44,097 nt of DNA from Bacillota bacterium (GCA_023391185.1 JAEWBI010000053.1:1-44097), one strand, 5' to 3'; counted from the first letter of the stretch, positions 1 through 7,367 are shown. The notes: generated by a model from the letters alone, not told the origin. A program made the numbers and translations.

Positions 1-1
1 A

Positions 2-58
2 CTTGTTGAAGATTGGATATTATTTTACAATACAAATCGTTTAAAGTCAAAAAAATAG
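2..58 (+). CDS. C-terminal end of a probable IS3-type transposase (partial)
   Basis: Only 18 codons and a TAG stop are in the window. The visible end contains W-I-x-F-Y-N-x-x-R, like the (Y/W)-I-x-(F/Y)-Y-N-x-x-R segment near the C-terminus of the integrase core in IS3-family OrfB. It ends sooner after this motif than typical family members, which continue into a SPxEY segment, so it may be a short variant or an eroded copy. The call rests mainly on the IS-like terminal sequence just downstream. Confidence 0.4.
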   Translation, partial: LVEDWILFYNTNRLKSKK

Positions 59-83
59 GGAGTAAAATTAATTACTTCCTTTT
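58..83 (+). terminator. Hairpin and T-run after the transposase stop
   Basis: Arms GGGAGTAA (58-65) and TTACTTCC (72-79) pair with one G-U, with a 6-base loop and TTTT at 80-83. It begins at the last base of the stop codon. Confidence 0.55.
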
Positions 84-181
84 ATGATGTCTTTTTTGTT
101 GTGAACTATTTGGGGTTCACTTCATTTTTAGAGGTGTTTTTTATTTATATCTAATCAATGATATATTTTATATAAATATAT

Positions 182-763
182 TTAAATCTTATGTCTATAT
201 ATTAAAACTTTATTATTAGAAGTATTTAATCTACCATTTCTTTCAAAGTATAGATCAATATTATCTTGTGCTATTTGATTATATTTATTTTTAATTTTTA
301 TTTCTTTCATTACATCTGTAGAAGAATTTGTATTAGAAAGAACTATAAATGAATTAATATCTTTATCAATGCTTGAATCTATAATATTCATTACTAAATT
401 TTTTGTTACTTCTTCTGTATCAATATCACTAAATTCATCATAACAATAGTAATAAGGACATACAGAAATTAATAAATGGTATTTTGATACATTTGTATAG
501 GAAGTAAAACCTCCATATATTTTTAAATTAGAAATTTTGCCTTGAATACTGTGGTCTGGGTATACTTCGTATGCATCAATATTTTCATATGCTTGTGCAA
601 GAAGTGTGGCTAACTCAAATTTACCCGCACCAATTTCACATAAGTTTTTATGTTGCTGTGGATTGAATAATTCCTTAACGATATTTGCAACATATAAATG
701 TCTATTATTAATAACTGACTGAGCTTGATTTTTTATTAGATTATAAGACTCTAAACTTTCCAT
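182..763 (-). CDS. Methyltransferase-like protein of unknown substrate
   Basis: This 193-residue protein has a SAM-binding motif I near residues 41-51 (C-E-I-G-A-G-K-F-E-L-A), followed by an acidic end of the second strand (D-A-Y-E-V) as in class I methyltransferases. The C-terminal half is not recognisable. Class I enzymes are usually longer, so this may be a compact or degenerate member. It stands alone, facing away from its right-hand neighbour. The ATG at 763 is preceded by AAGGTGAG, and a good promoter lies only 20 bases upstream. The substrate cannot be inferred from context. The IS end next door may have brought or disrupted flanking DNA. Confidence 0.55.
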   Translation of the reverse strand: MESLESYNLIKNQAQSVINNRHLYVANIVKELFNPQQHKNLCEIGAGKFELATLLAQAYENIDAYEVYPDHSIQGKISNLKIYGGFTSYTNVSKYHLLISVCPYYYCYDEFSDIDTEEVTKNLVMNIIDSSIDKDINSFIVLSNTNSSTDVMKEIKIKNKYNQIAQDNIDLYFERNGRLNTSNNKVLIYRHKI

Positions 764-783
764 ATTTTCTCACCTTGAAAGAT

Positions 784-811
784 ATTGTAACCGTTTTTTC
801 TAAAATGTCAA
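784..811 (-). promoter_or_regulatory. Sigma-A promoter of the methyltransferase-like gene
   Basis: On the minus strand TTGACA (806-811) and TACAAT (784-789) are separated by 16 bases. The predicted transcript starts near 777, leaving a leader of only about 15 bases. Confidence 0.7.
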
Positions 812-945
812 ATTAAGAAACTATTTATTTCGTAATTTATAACTGTATTCATTCGCACTGTTAGAAAACAAAACATTAAAGGTATTTAAAGAGAAAGAAT
901 ATAGTTTATGTGAATGAAAGAGGAATAATAATATTTCTCTTTTTG

Positions 946-954
946 TGCTATAAT
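946..954 (+). promoter_or_regulatory. Extended -10 promoter (TGCTATAAT) in the 764-1074 gap
   Basis: TG-C-TATAAT follows directly on an imperfect AGAGGAA/TTCTCT hairpin with a T-run (about 918-944). It would give the small gene at 1075 a leader of about 110 bases. The rest of the gap between 764 and 1074 holds the opposing promoter at 784-811 and otherwise featureless AT-rich sequence. Confidence 0.5.
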
Positions 955-1074
955 TAATTATAGGATACATGATTTCTGTAATTTATGTATTGTCATTAGT
1001 TTAAAAATATTTTAGAGATAAAATAGAAAATGGTAAATTTAGTTATATAATTTTATTTTGGAAGGATGATATAT

Positions 1075-1284
1075 ATGAGTAAGTATGAGCCTTTATGGAA
1101 ATATATTAATAATAGTAAAGAAGAACTTAAAAAGCTAACTTTTGAACAAGTAAAAGAAATACTTGGTTTTGAAATAGATCATTCTTTTTTGAATTATAAG
1201 AAAGAACTAATTAATTTTGGTTATAAAGTTGATAAAATCTCATTAAAAGAGAGACACATTACATTTATAATAAATAGTAATTAA
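1075..1284 (+). CDS. Small conserved protein, KYEPLW type
   Basis: A 69-residue soluble protein with the pattern KYEPLW...FEQVKEILGF-IDHSFLNYKKEL. I recognise it as a small protein common in Firmicutes, but I know no function. An ATG at 1066 is in frame, but GGAAGG at 1060-1065 sits at the right distance (9 bases) from the ATG at 1075, so 1075 is chosen. It lies 31 bases upstream of the Fpg-like gene with no terminator between, so the two are probably cotranscribed. That hints at, but does not show, a link to nucleic acids. Confidence 0.6.
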   Translation: MSKYEPLWKYINNSKEELKKLTFEQVKEILGFEIDHSFLNYKKELINFGYKVDKISLKERHITFIINSN

Positions 1285-1315
1285 AAGATGTTAATAAAAA
1301 ATAAGAGGTATTAAT

Positions 1316-2140
1316 ATGATTGAATTACCTGAAGCTAGAACAATCGCAAAAGATTTAAGAAAAGAAATAATTGGAAAAAAAATAGTAGATGTACTTGGAA
1401 ATTTCACGGATCATAAATTCACATTTTATTACGGTGAACCAAATAATTATAAAGAAATTTTATTAGGAAAAAAAATTACAAAAATAAATGATAGAAATTA
1501 TTATGTAGAAATAGAAATAGAAGATTATGTGGTTCTTTTTAGAGATGGTGCAAATATTAGATATTATGATAATAGATCGGATTTTCCTGAAAAGAGTAAA
1601 CTATTATTAGAATTAAATGATGGTTCTTTTATTAATGTAACTACTTCTATGTACTCTTTTATATCTGTTTTTAAGAAAGAAGAAGAAATGAATAATAAGT
1701 ATTATGACATAGAAATAAATGGTGTAGGAGCTTTAGATAAAAAATTTACAATAGATTACTTTAAAAAACTACTTAATGAAAAAACCATTAAATTAAGTAT
1801 CAAAGCTTTTCTGGCTACTGAGCAGAGAATAATAGGTATTGGTAATGGAGTAGTTCAAGATATTATGTTTAATGCAGGACTTAATCCAAAAAGAAAAATG
1901 AATACTTTAAATATAGATGAAGTAGAGAAATTATATACCTCTGTAGTTAATACATTAAGTGAAATGGTAAAATTAGGTGGTAGAGACACTGAAAAAAATA
2001 TATATGGAGAGAATGGAAAATATAAAACAATTTTAAGTAATATTAATTATAAAAAAGGTTGTCCAAATTGTAATGAAGAAATTAAAAAGGAACAGTTTTT
2101 AGGTGGAAGTATTTATTATTGCCGAAACTGTCAAAAATAA
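1316..2140 (+). CDS. Fpg/Nei-family protein lacking the catalytic N-terminal proline
   Basis: At 274 residues it has the full Fpg/Nei length: N-terminal beta-sandwich, helix-two-turn-helix (residues about 160-220, with the EQRIIGIGNGVVQDI segment) and a C-terminal C-x2-C...C-x2-C zinc finger (about 247-272). Fpg and Nei enzymes use the alpha-amino group of Pro after Met removal as nucleophile and begin M-P-E-L-P-E. This protein begins M-I-E-L-P-E, so the nucleophile is absent while the next Glu is kept. I recall similar M-(I/L)-E-L-P-E-A paralogues in other Firmicutes, so this is probably a subfamily trait, not a sequencing error. It may bind damaged DNA without lyase activity or use a different chemistry. 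ATG 1316 follows AAGAGGT. Confidence 0.85.
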   Translation: MIELPEARTIAKDLRKEIIGKKIVDVLGNFTDHKFTFYYGEPNNYKEILLGKKITKINDRNYYVEIEIEDYVVLFRDGANIRYYDNRSDFPEKSKLLLELNDGSFINVTTSMYSFISVFKKEEEMNNKYYDIEINGVGALDKKFTIDYFKKLLNEKTIKLSIKAFLATEQRIIGIGNGVVQDIMFNAGLNPKRKMNTLNIDEVEKLYTSVVNTLSEMVKLGGRDTEKNIYGENGKYKTILSNINYKKGCPNCNEEIKKEQFLGGSIYYCRNCQK

Positions 2141-2190
2141 TAATACGATAAAAAACAAATAAAATTCTAGTATATTTACTAGTTTATTTG

Positions 2191-2199
2191 TGTTATAAT
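2191..2199 (+). promoter_or_regulatory. Extended -10 promoter (TGTTATAAT) for the 40-residue gene
   Basis: TGTTATAAT precedes GGAGGTG (2213-2219) by a dozen bases. The region just upstream contains a short CTAG...CTAG inverted repeat (about 2167-2182). Confidence 0.55.
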
Positions 2200-2224
2200 A
2201 TTAGATATATATGGAGGTGACTAT

Positions 2225-2347
2225 ATGAAAATTTTAAAGGCTGATTTACCAGAAGGTGTAAAAAAGAAATTTGTAGTCAGAATTGGAAAAAAAGTTAAAC
2301 TAATAAATAAAAACAATTCTAAAAAAGGAAATAAAAAAAGCAAATAA
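2225..2347 (+). CDS. Basic 40-residue protein, unknown
   Basis: ATG at 2225 follows a near-perfect ribosome binding site GGAGGTGA (2213-2220) and its own promoter, and the TAA at 2345-2347 is followed by a strong hairpin. The peptide starts MKILKADLPEG and becomes very rich in Lys and Asn, ending in a basic tail, so it probably binds nucleic acid or ribosomes. No cysteines or membrane segment are present. Promoter, binding site and terminator together make it a believable gene despite its size. Function unknown. Confidence 0.6.
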   Translation: MKILKADLPEGVKKKFVVRIGKKVKLINKNNSKKGNKKSK

Positions 2348-2363
2348 TTATACATTTATAATT

Positions 2364-2394
2364 AAACTTAATATTATGAATATTAAGTTTTTTT
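2364..2394 (+). terminator. Intrinsic terminator, 12-bp perfect stem
   Basis: AAACTTAATATT (2364-2375) and AATATTAAGTTT (2379-2390) pair perfectly around ATG, followed by TTTT. The same stem core recurs after the next gene (3437-3460). Confidence 0.75.
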
Positions 2395-2515
2395 GTGCAT
2401 AAATAAAGTTAACATTATATGATATTTAATATTCTTATATATTGACTTTTGATTTAATATATAGTCCTAATAACAATTTATTAGTCATATATTATTTTTA
2501 GAAAGGAATGAAATT

Positions 2516-3412
2516 TTGAATCAAAAATATATTACTTCATCTCTAGAACTTCATTTATTTTTTTCTAGAATAATGAAGGAGCATGCCATTTTTTTAGAGG
2601 CTGCATTTCCAGGAAAAGAAAAAGACTACATAGAAGAAGCAGAATGGTATAAAAATGGATTCGAAAACATTTTATATAATACTGTATTAATAAGTAGTGG
2701 CTTAATTCGCCCAAAAGTATTAAACTCTGGTGAAATAGTTACTGAATATACAGCTAGCACTGAAGCAAAAACTGAAGAATTAACAGGTATTCCTATCAAT
2801 AGAAACATTACTTTAATGGAAGAAAATTTAAAATTAGGAAATGATTCTAATTTACAGATTGTAACTGATAGTATGATTGGAAGTATAAATAATTGTGCTA
2901 TTAATTTACTTGATGGACTGATAAGTTTTAAAGAAAGAATATTAAATGAGGTTTTATCTTGTAAACTTTATACTGCAAATTATCCACTTTTAATAGAGCA
3001 TATATTAAGAGAAGCAAGATTATATCGTTCTTATATATTATTATTAGAAAGTGGTCAAGATATTGATTTTAGTGATACAAAACAATTAGAGTTGTTTTGG
3101 GATCAAATTATGATGGAACATGCATTATTTATACGTGGATTATTAGACCCAACTGAAAATGAGTTAATAACAACAGCTGATAAATTTGCGAATGAATACA
3201 GTGAATTATTAGAGGAAGCAAAAAAAATGACAAACGAAACGATAGATAGTGTTAAAAATAAAACATTACAAGAAACTTTGAAATATAGGGATTTTAAAAT
3301 GGCAGGTGCTAAGGGGTTAGACTCATGTAAAATAAAATCAGTAATATTACCTCTTTTAGCTGATCATGTTTTAAGAGAAGCAAATCACTATCTAAGACAA
3401 TTAGGAAACTAG
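2516..3412 (+). CDS. DUF2935 protein, duplicated helical bundle
   Basis: The 298-residue protein consists of two related halves. Each has an N-terminal helix of type LFxxxIMxEHAxFxxxxxxPxE (about residues 13-35 and 192-215) and a closing helix of type HxLREAxxY(L/R)R (about 162-172 and 286-296). This layout matches DUF2935, found in Firmicutes; repeated Glu/His pairs in the helices suggest a ferritin-like metal site, though enzymatic activity is not established as far as I know. The start is TTG at 2516: AAGGA at 2503-2507 is correctly spaced, and the nearby ATG at 2508 runs into a stop after three codons. Terminators lie on both sides, so it is monocistronic. Confidence 0.8.
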   Translation: MNQKYITSSLELHLFFSRIMKEHAIFLEAAFPGKEKDYIEEAEWYKNGFENILYNTVLISSGLIRPKVLNSGEIVTEYTASTEAKTEELTGIPINRNITLMEENLKLGNDSNLQIVTDSMIGSINNCAINLLDGLISFKERILNEVLSCKLYTANYPLLIEHILREARLYRSYILLLESGQDIDFSDTKQLELFWDQIMMEHALFIRGLLDPTENELITTADKFANEYSELLEEAKKMTNETIDSVKNKTLQETLKYRDFKMAGAKGLDSCKIKSVILPLLADHVLREANHYLRQLGN

Positions 3413-3436
3413 TCTTTAACAATCAAATCAATTTTG

Positions 3437-3464
3437 AACTTAATATTTTAATATTAAGTTTTTT
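3437..3464 (+). terminator. Intrinsic terminator after the DUF2935 gene
   Basis: AACTTAATATT (3437-3447) and AATATTAAGTT (3450-3460) form an 11-bp stem followed by TTTT. The arms match those of the terminator at 2364-2390. Confidence 0.7.
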
Positions 3465-3569
3465 GATTGATTTTAAATTAATATATTTCAAATTAAAATT
3501 GTAATTTTATATCTTGTCATTTAAAAATACAGATTTGCTATATGTATAAAATTATTATAGAGTTTTTTG

Positions 3570-3578
3570 TGTTATAAT
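3570..3578 (+). promoter_or_regulatory. Extended -10 promoter (TGTTATAAT)
   Basis: It ends five bases before the in-frame ATG at 3583. Transcription would start at about 3585, so that ATG cannot be used and the start at 3613 is favoured. Confidence 0.65.
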
Positions 3579-3612
3579 ATTTATGAAATATACGCATATT
3601 GGAGGAATTTGT

Positions 3613-5673
3613 ATGTTAATTAAATCAACTGCTATAGATAGATTGTTAAGAGAAAATCCAAATTTAGGTGAAAGAAGATTTGGGTTACCATTTATAGGTT
3701 TAAGAAATGATGGTGAAAAGTTTAATCCTACTGTTCAAAGTATAGCTGATGCTATTGATTTTTACGGTTTTGAGGTGAGAGATGAAAATATCACTACTAT
3801 ACCTGATATAGATTTAGGTAACGGAAACCCCATGAAATACAGACCATTCCCTCTTTCAATAGAAGAAATGAAAAAGTCTTTAGATTCATTTTCTATGTAT
3901 AAGTATCCTTATACAGAAGGCGATGATAATATAAGAAAAGTGTTATTAGACTATGTTGAAGAATTAGGTTTTGTTAATACCACACCATATGCATATGAAG
4001 ACATCGATGAAAAAGGGTTATCTGTGCATAATCTTACTTTTTTGCCTTCAACTTCAATAGCGTTCAACATAATAATAAATACAATATCTAAGCCTGGTGA
4101 TGTAGTATTAGTTACTGGACCAAATTACGGCTTATTTACAATTAGAGCTGAGCGTGCAGGTGCTGAAGTTGAAATAATTAAATTAGAAAAAGAAGATAAC
4201 TGGCTAGTAAATCCAGAAAAACTTGCTGCTAAAATAGATGATATAAACGACAGTTTACAAAAAGTTTATAATAGAAGGAAAGGATATGTCCCAAGAGTAG
4301 TTGCATTTCTTAATGCTAATCCAAATAATCCAACTGGTAAAGTAATGGGTGAAAAAGAAATAGGCATTTTAAAAGAAATTAGTGAAGTTTGTTTAAAACG
4401 TGGAGTTTTTGTAATTGATGATTTGGTATATCGTGATTTAACATTCAACGATGATGATATCGCAAAACCAATTGCTACAATTCCAGGTATGTTTAGAAAT
4501 ACTATTTCATTATTTGGTTTATCAAAAAGTTATGGTATGGCTAGTTTAAGGGCTGGTTTTGTTGTAGCAGATGAAATAATAATTAGAGAGATTATTAATA
4601 GAATTTTTCAAGAAATGGATTCATCACCAGATATAGTTGGTAGAGCTTTAGCGGGTGCATTTAATACTACATCAGAAAGAAAAGTTATATATAATGAGTA
4701 TTTTTCAGAGTTAAGAAATACTTATAAATACAAATTTAATTTACTTAAGTCATTAGTTAAAGGTATAAACAGTATAGATGATATAAATATGCGTAATACT
4801 ATTTCATTAGAGATTAAAAATGTAATTAATAATGATGAAATATCAAATAAAGTTTTAAATGGTTTACCTTTCACTGATTTTCCTGAAAATTTAGAACCTG
4901 AATCAGGATTTTTCGCAATTCTTGATTTTACTAAAATAAAGGGTATGAAGTATAAAGGCGAATCTATAAATAATGAGAGAGATTTATTAAAGTTTTTCTA
5001 TAAAACATCAAGAATAAGATTCCTAGTTGGTCAATCTATAAGCTGGCCATATGAAGATGAACTAGTTGGAAGAGTAACATACGCTTTAGAAAATAAAAAA
5101 ATAATAAACGCTTTAAAAAATATGAATTTAGCATTATCTAAACTAACAAAAGCTGATGATTATATTATTAGAAAAAATGAGCTTAAAGATCAAGAACAGA
5201 TGGCAAAAATAAAGATAGATGGCTGGAGAACAGCATATGATAAAATTGTTGCTTCAAGATATCTTAAATCATTGGATTATAAAAGTCAGACAGAAAGATA
5301 TATAAGTAGCTTTGAAGAATACAAAGATTTAGTTTTAGTTGCTGTTATAGGTGATGAAGTATTAGGCTATTCTTGTTTTGATTACAAAGATAAAGATAAT
5401 AAATATGACTCTGAACTAGTGAGTTTATATGTAAGAAATGATCAAACAGGAAAAGGAATAGGAACAGCTTTATTTAAAGAGACTGCAAAAGAATTGCTTT
5501 TTAATGGAAAGAAAAATATGATAGTATGGTGTTTTTCAGATAATGAACATGCTATTGAATTTTATGAAACTTTAGGTGGAAAAAATGTTGAGACTAAGAA
5601 AGTTAAACTTGGTGGTAGATATTATCAGGAATATGGATTTTACTTTGATTTAGAAGAAACAATCAATTTTTAA
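3613..5673 (+). CDS. Aminotransferase class I/II fused to a GNAT acetyltransferase
   Basis: Residues about 1-510 form a fold-type I PLP enzyme: N-P-N-N-P-T-G loop, a D-D-x-V-Y motif, and S-K-S-Y-G-M with Lys305 as the probable PLP-binding lysine. Residues about 515-686 form a GNAT domain with the acetyl-CoA loop R-N-D-Q-T-G-K-G-I-G (Q/R-x-x-G-x-G/A type). Fused pairs of this kind are known as bifunctional PLP-dependent enzyme/acetyltransferase. The natural substrate is unknown; a plausible inference is that an amino acid or its product is also acetylated. The start at 3613 is chosen over the ATG at 3583 because TTGGAGGAA (3599-3607) precedes it and the promoter -10 overlaps the earlier one. 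Monocistronic. Confidence 0.85.
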   Translation: MLIKSTAIDRLLRENPNLGERRFGLPFIGLRNDGEKFNPTVQSIADAIDFYGFEVRDENITTIPDIDLGNGNPMKYRPFPLSIEEMKKSLDSFSMYKYPYTEGDDNIRKVLLDYVEELGFVNTTPYAYEDIDEKGLSVHNLTFLPSTSIAFNIIINTISKPGDVVLVTGPNYGLFTIRAERAGAEVEIIKLEKEDNWLVNPEKLAAKIDDINDSLQKVYNRRKGYVPRVVAFLNANPNNPTGKVMGEKEIGILKEISEVCLKRGVFVIDDLVYRDLTFNDDDIAKPIATIPGMFRNTISLFGLSKSYGMASLRAGFVVADEIIIREIINRIFQEMDSSPDIVGRALAGAFNTTSERKVIYNEYFSELRNTYKYKFNLLKSLVKGINSIDDINMRNTISLEIKNVINNDEISNKVLNGLPFTDFPENLEPESGFFAILDFTKIKGMKYKGESINNERDLLKFFYKTSRIRFLVGQSISWPYEDELVGRVTYALENKKIINALKNMNLALSKLTKADDYIIRKNELKDQEQMAKIKIDGWRTAYDKIVASRYLKSLDYKSQTERYISSFEEYKDLVLVAVIGDEVLGYSCFDYKDKDNKYDSELVSLYVRNDQTGKGIGTALFKETAKELLFNGKKNMIVWCFSDNEHAIEFYETLGGKNVETKKVKLGGRYYQEYGFYFDLEETINF

Positions 5674-5679
5674 GTAGAA

Positions 5680-5714
5680 GATTTGATATTGAACTAGTAT
5701 CAAGTCTTTTTTTT
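5680..5714 (+). terminator. Intrinsic terminator
   Basis: GATTTGATA (5680-5688) pairs with TATCAAGTC (5698-5706, one G-U), followed by eight T. Confidence 0.75.
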
Positions 5715-5809
5715 ATGATCATCATTAACACACTTAAATTTTTTTGGATTTGTTTTTTTAATGTTATTAGAATATAATTAATAATAGTGTATATAAGGAG
5801 TAATGATTT

Positions 5810-6337
5810 ATGAATTTAAAAGATGATATTCAAAATTTAAAACAAAAAATAGTTCAAAACAATTTAGATGGAATTATAGAGAATATAGCTGTTGAAGATG
5901 TTGAAAAAGCAGATATAAATGTGAGATGTATGGCATTAGAGTCAATTGAAGATTATTTCTTATTTTTTTCTTCACTTAATCTTCTAAATTCATATGTAAA
6001 AAAAGATTATGCAAATAGTAAAAAATACAATTTTAAAAAAGAAGTCACAAAAGGAATTGAATCATTAATTGCGTGGAAGCCTGATGGAATAACATACTCA
6101 TATAATAAAGATATTTCAGTCATTGATGTTGCTGGGTTACAGTTCTCTTTCCATAATATTGAAATTAGCAAATTATTGGAACAAAAATCAAAATATAATA
6201 CTGAAATAAACTGGGATGGCATTAGATTACAACCATCAGCTGTTAGTATATTTAATTTTGCAAACTCATTAAGAGGCTTGACTAAAAAAAGTATGTTTGG
6301 ATTTAACTTGGAAAAACTTTATAAGGAAATAAATTAA
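5810..6337 (+). CDS. Unknown 175-residue soluble protein
   Basis: I do not recognise a family. The first 30 residues are helical and charged, the middle contains aromatic F-L-F-F-S-S-L-N and a GIESLIAWKPDG segment, and there is no signal, membrane segment or cysteine cluster (one Cys only). Ribosome binding site AAGGAG precedes ATG 5810 and a -10 TATAAT lies at 5773-5778. The DNPH1-like gene follows after 37 bases with no hairpin, so the two are probably one transcript. Confidence 0.6.
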   Translation: MNLKDDIQNLKQKIVQNNLDGIIENIAVEDVEKADINVRCMALESIEDYFLFFSSLNLLNSYVKKDYANSKKYNFKKEVTKGIESLIAWKPDGITYSYNKDISVIDVAGLQFSFHNIEISKLLEQKSKYNTEINWDGIRLQPSAVSIFNFANSLRGLTKKSMFGFNLEKLYKEIN

Positions 6338-6374
6338 GATATGTCTATTAAAAATAAAAGCATAGCTGAATGCA

Positions 6375-6809
6375 ATGAAAATATATTTTGCGGGTTCAAT
6401 TAAAGGTGGACGTGAAAAACAAAAGGAGTATTATGAACTAATTGATTATATTAAGTTATATGGAGAAGTCTTAACTGAACATATAGGAAATGATAATACT
6501 GATATAGATAATGAAATTAAGTATTCTACTAGTGAAGATGAACATGTATACATAAGAGACACAAAATGGATAGACATGTGTGATGTCTTGATAGCCGAAG
6601 TTTCTATTCCTTCATTAGGAGTAGGATATGAAATAGCCTATGCAGAAAGTAAAGGAAAACAAGTCATTTGCTTATATAATATTAATAGTGAAAAAAGTTT
6701 GTCATATATGATTTCTGGGAATATTAAAAATAAGGTCATTAAGTATAGAAATCTTGATGAAGCGAAAAATAATATCACAGATCAACTTTGTAGTAATATT
6801 AATAAATAA
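6375..6809 (+). CDS. 2'-deoxynucleoside 5'-phosphate N-hydrolase (DNPH1/Rcl-like)
   Basis: This protein of 144 residues closely follows the DNPH1 (Rcl) branch of nucleoside 2-deoxyribosyltransferases: Y-F-A-G-S-I-K-G-G-R-E at the N-terminus (phosphate-binding loop), V-L-T-E-H-I, a D-x-x-W-(I/L) segment, and A-E-V-S-I-P-S-L-G-V-G-Y-E near residues 75-87, which contains the catalytic Glu and the second active-site Glu. Rcl enzymes cleave the N-glycosidic bond of deoxynucleotide monophosphates, so a role in nucleotide pool cleaning is expected. The ribosome binding site is poor; a 20-codon frame from 6341 overlaps the start and could couple translation, but this is speculative. Confidence 0.85.
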   Translation: MKIYFAGSIKGGREKQKEYYELIDYIKLYGEVLTEHIGNDNTDIDNEIKYSTSEDEHVYIRDTKWIDMCDVLIAEVSIPSLGVGYEIAYAESKGKQVICLYNINSEKSLSYMISGNIKNKVIKYRNLDEAKNNITDQLCSNINK

Positions 6810-6826
6810 TGTGAAAAAATGTAAAA

Positions 6827-6897
6827 TTAGCACTCTCGTATTGACTTTGCCAAAAAATAGTATTACAATTTTATTGTAAAATGATTTGGCAGAGTCA
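6827..6897 (+). promoter_or_regulatory. Heat-shock promoter inside a large palindrome with a CIRCE half-site
   Basis: TTGACT (6841-6846) and TACAAT (6864-6869), spacer 17, form a good sigma-A promoter. TTAGCACTC (6827-6835) is identical to one arm of the HrcA operator CIRCE (TTAGCACTC-N9-GAGTGCTAA), but the opposite arm at the proper distance is only CTTTGCCAA (5 of 9). The promoter also lies in a palindrome: TGACTTTGCCAAA (6842-6854) with TTTGGCAGAGTCA (6885-6897), enclosing TTACAAT/ATTGTAA (6863-6869 and 6873-6879). Read as RNA, it could be a terminator for the upstream gene; as DNA, a repressor site. Either way it is the control point of the hsp20-htpG unit. Confidence 0.65.
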
Positions 6898-6953
6898 TTT
6901 TATTATGTTATGCATATTTCTACATACATATAATTTTAAGGGAGGGATAACTT

Positions 6954-7367
6954 ATGTTGCCAAGATTAACAAAATTTAATGTTTTAGAGGATATGTTTAA
7001 TGATCCATTTTTTAAAAAAAGTGAAAGCGAAATAATGAAAACTGACATTAAAGAGAAGGGCGATAATTATGTCCTAGAGATTGATATTCCCGGTTGTGAT
7101 AAAAAGGATATCAAAATTGAGTTGAATAATGGTTATCTAGTTGTTACTGCTTCAGTTGAAAGAAAATTAGACGAAGCAGAAGAAAAAGAGAGATACATTA
7201 GAAAAGAAAGATTCTACGGAAAATGTTCTCGAAGTTTTTATGCTGGAGAATCTATTACAGAAGAAGATGTCAAAGCTTCATTTAAAAATGGAATTTTAAC
7301 TTTAACATTCCCTAAAGAAATAGTTAAAGAAGATGCAAATAAAAAATATATTGAAATAAGTGAATAA
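6954..7367 (+). CDS. Small heat-shock protein, Hsp20/alpha-crystallin family
   Basis: The protein has 137 residues with a short N-terminal arm (L-P-R-L-T-K-F-N-V-L-E-D-M-F-N-D-P-F-F), an alpha-crystallin domain from about 29 to 125 (VLEIDIPGCDKKDIKIELNN, the L-V-V-T-A strand, the FKNGILTLTFPK closing motif) and a C-terminal I-x-I/V-type end (Y-I-E-I-S-E). It should act as an ATP-independent holdase in the cytosol. GGGAGGGAT precedes the ATG. A hairpin separates it from htpG 47 bases downstream, so part of the transcripts may stop before htpG. Confidence 0.95.
   Translation: MLPRLTKFNVLEDMFNDPFFKKSESEIMKTDIKEKGDNYVLEIDIPGCDKKDIKIELNNGYLVVTASVERKLDEAEEKERYIRKERFYGKCSRSFYAGESITEEDVKASFKNGILTLTFPKEIVKEDANKKYIEISE

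Larger units (their letters stand above)
1..124 (+). mobile_element. Right end of an IS3-family insertion sequence
   Basis: The window opens inside the element. Bases 2-58 read as the last codons of a transposase-like frame, 58-79 form a hairpin, and 93-124 carry a terminal sequence whose complement begins TGAAGTGAACCCCAAATAG. This resembles the terminal inverted repeats of IS3-family elements (IS150 group), which begin TGAAC or TGAAG, contain an ACCCC-AAA core and end in CA on this strand. Established: IS3 elements have TG...CA ends. Inference: the boundary lies at 124. The left end is outside the window, so the target-site duplication cannot be seen. Confidence 0.6.

Noticed and set aside
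6341..6403. 20-codon frame overlapping the start of the DNPH1-like gene
   Set aside because: Weak binding site and Asn/Lys/Cys-rich random composition; coupling is possible but unsupported.
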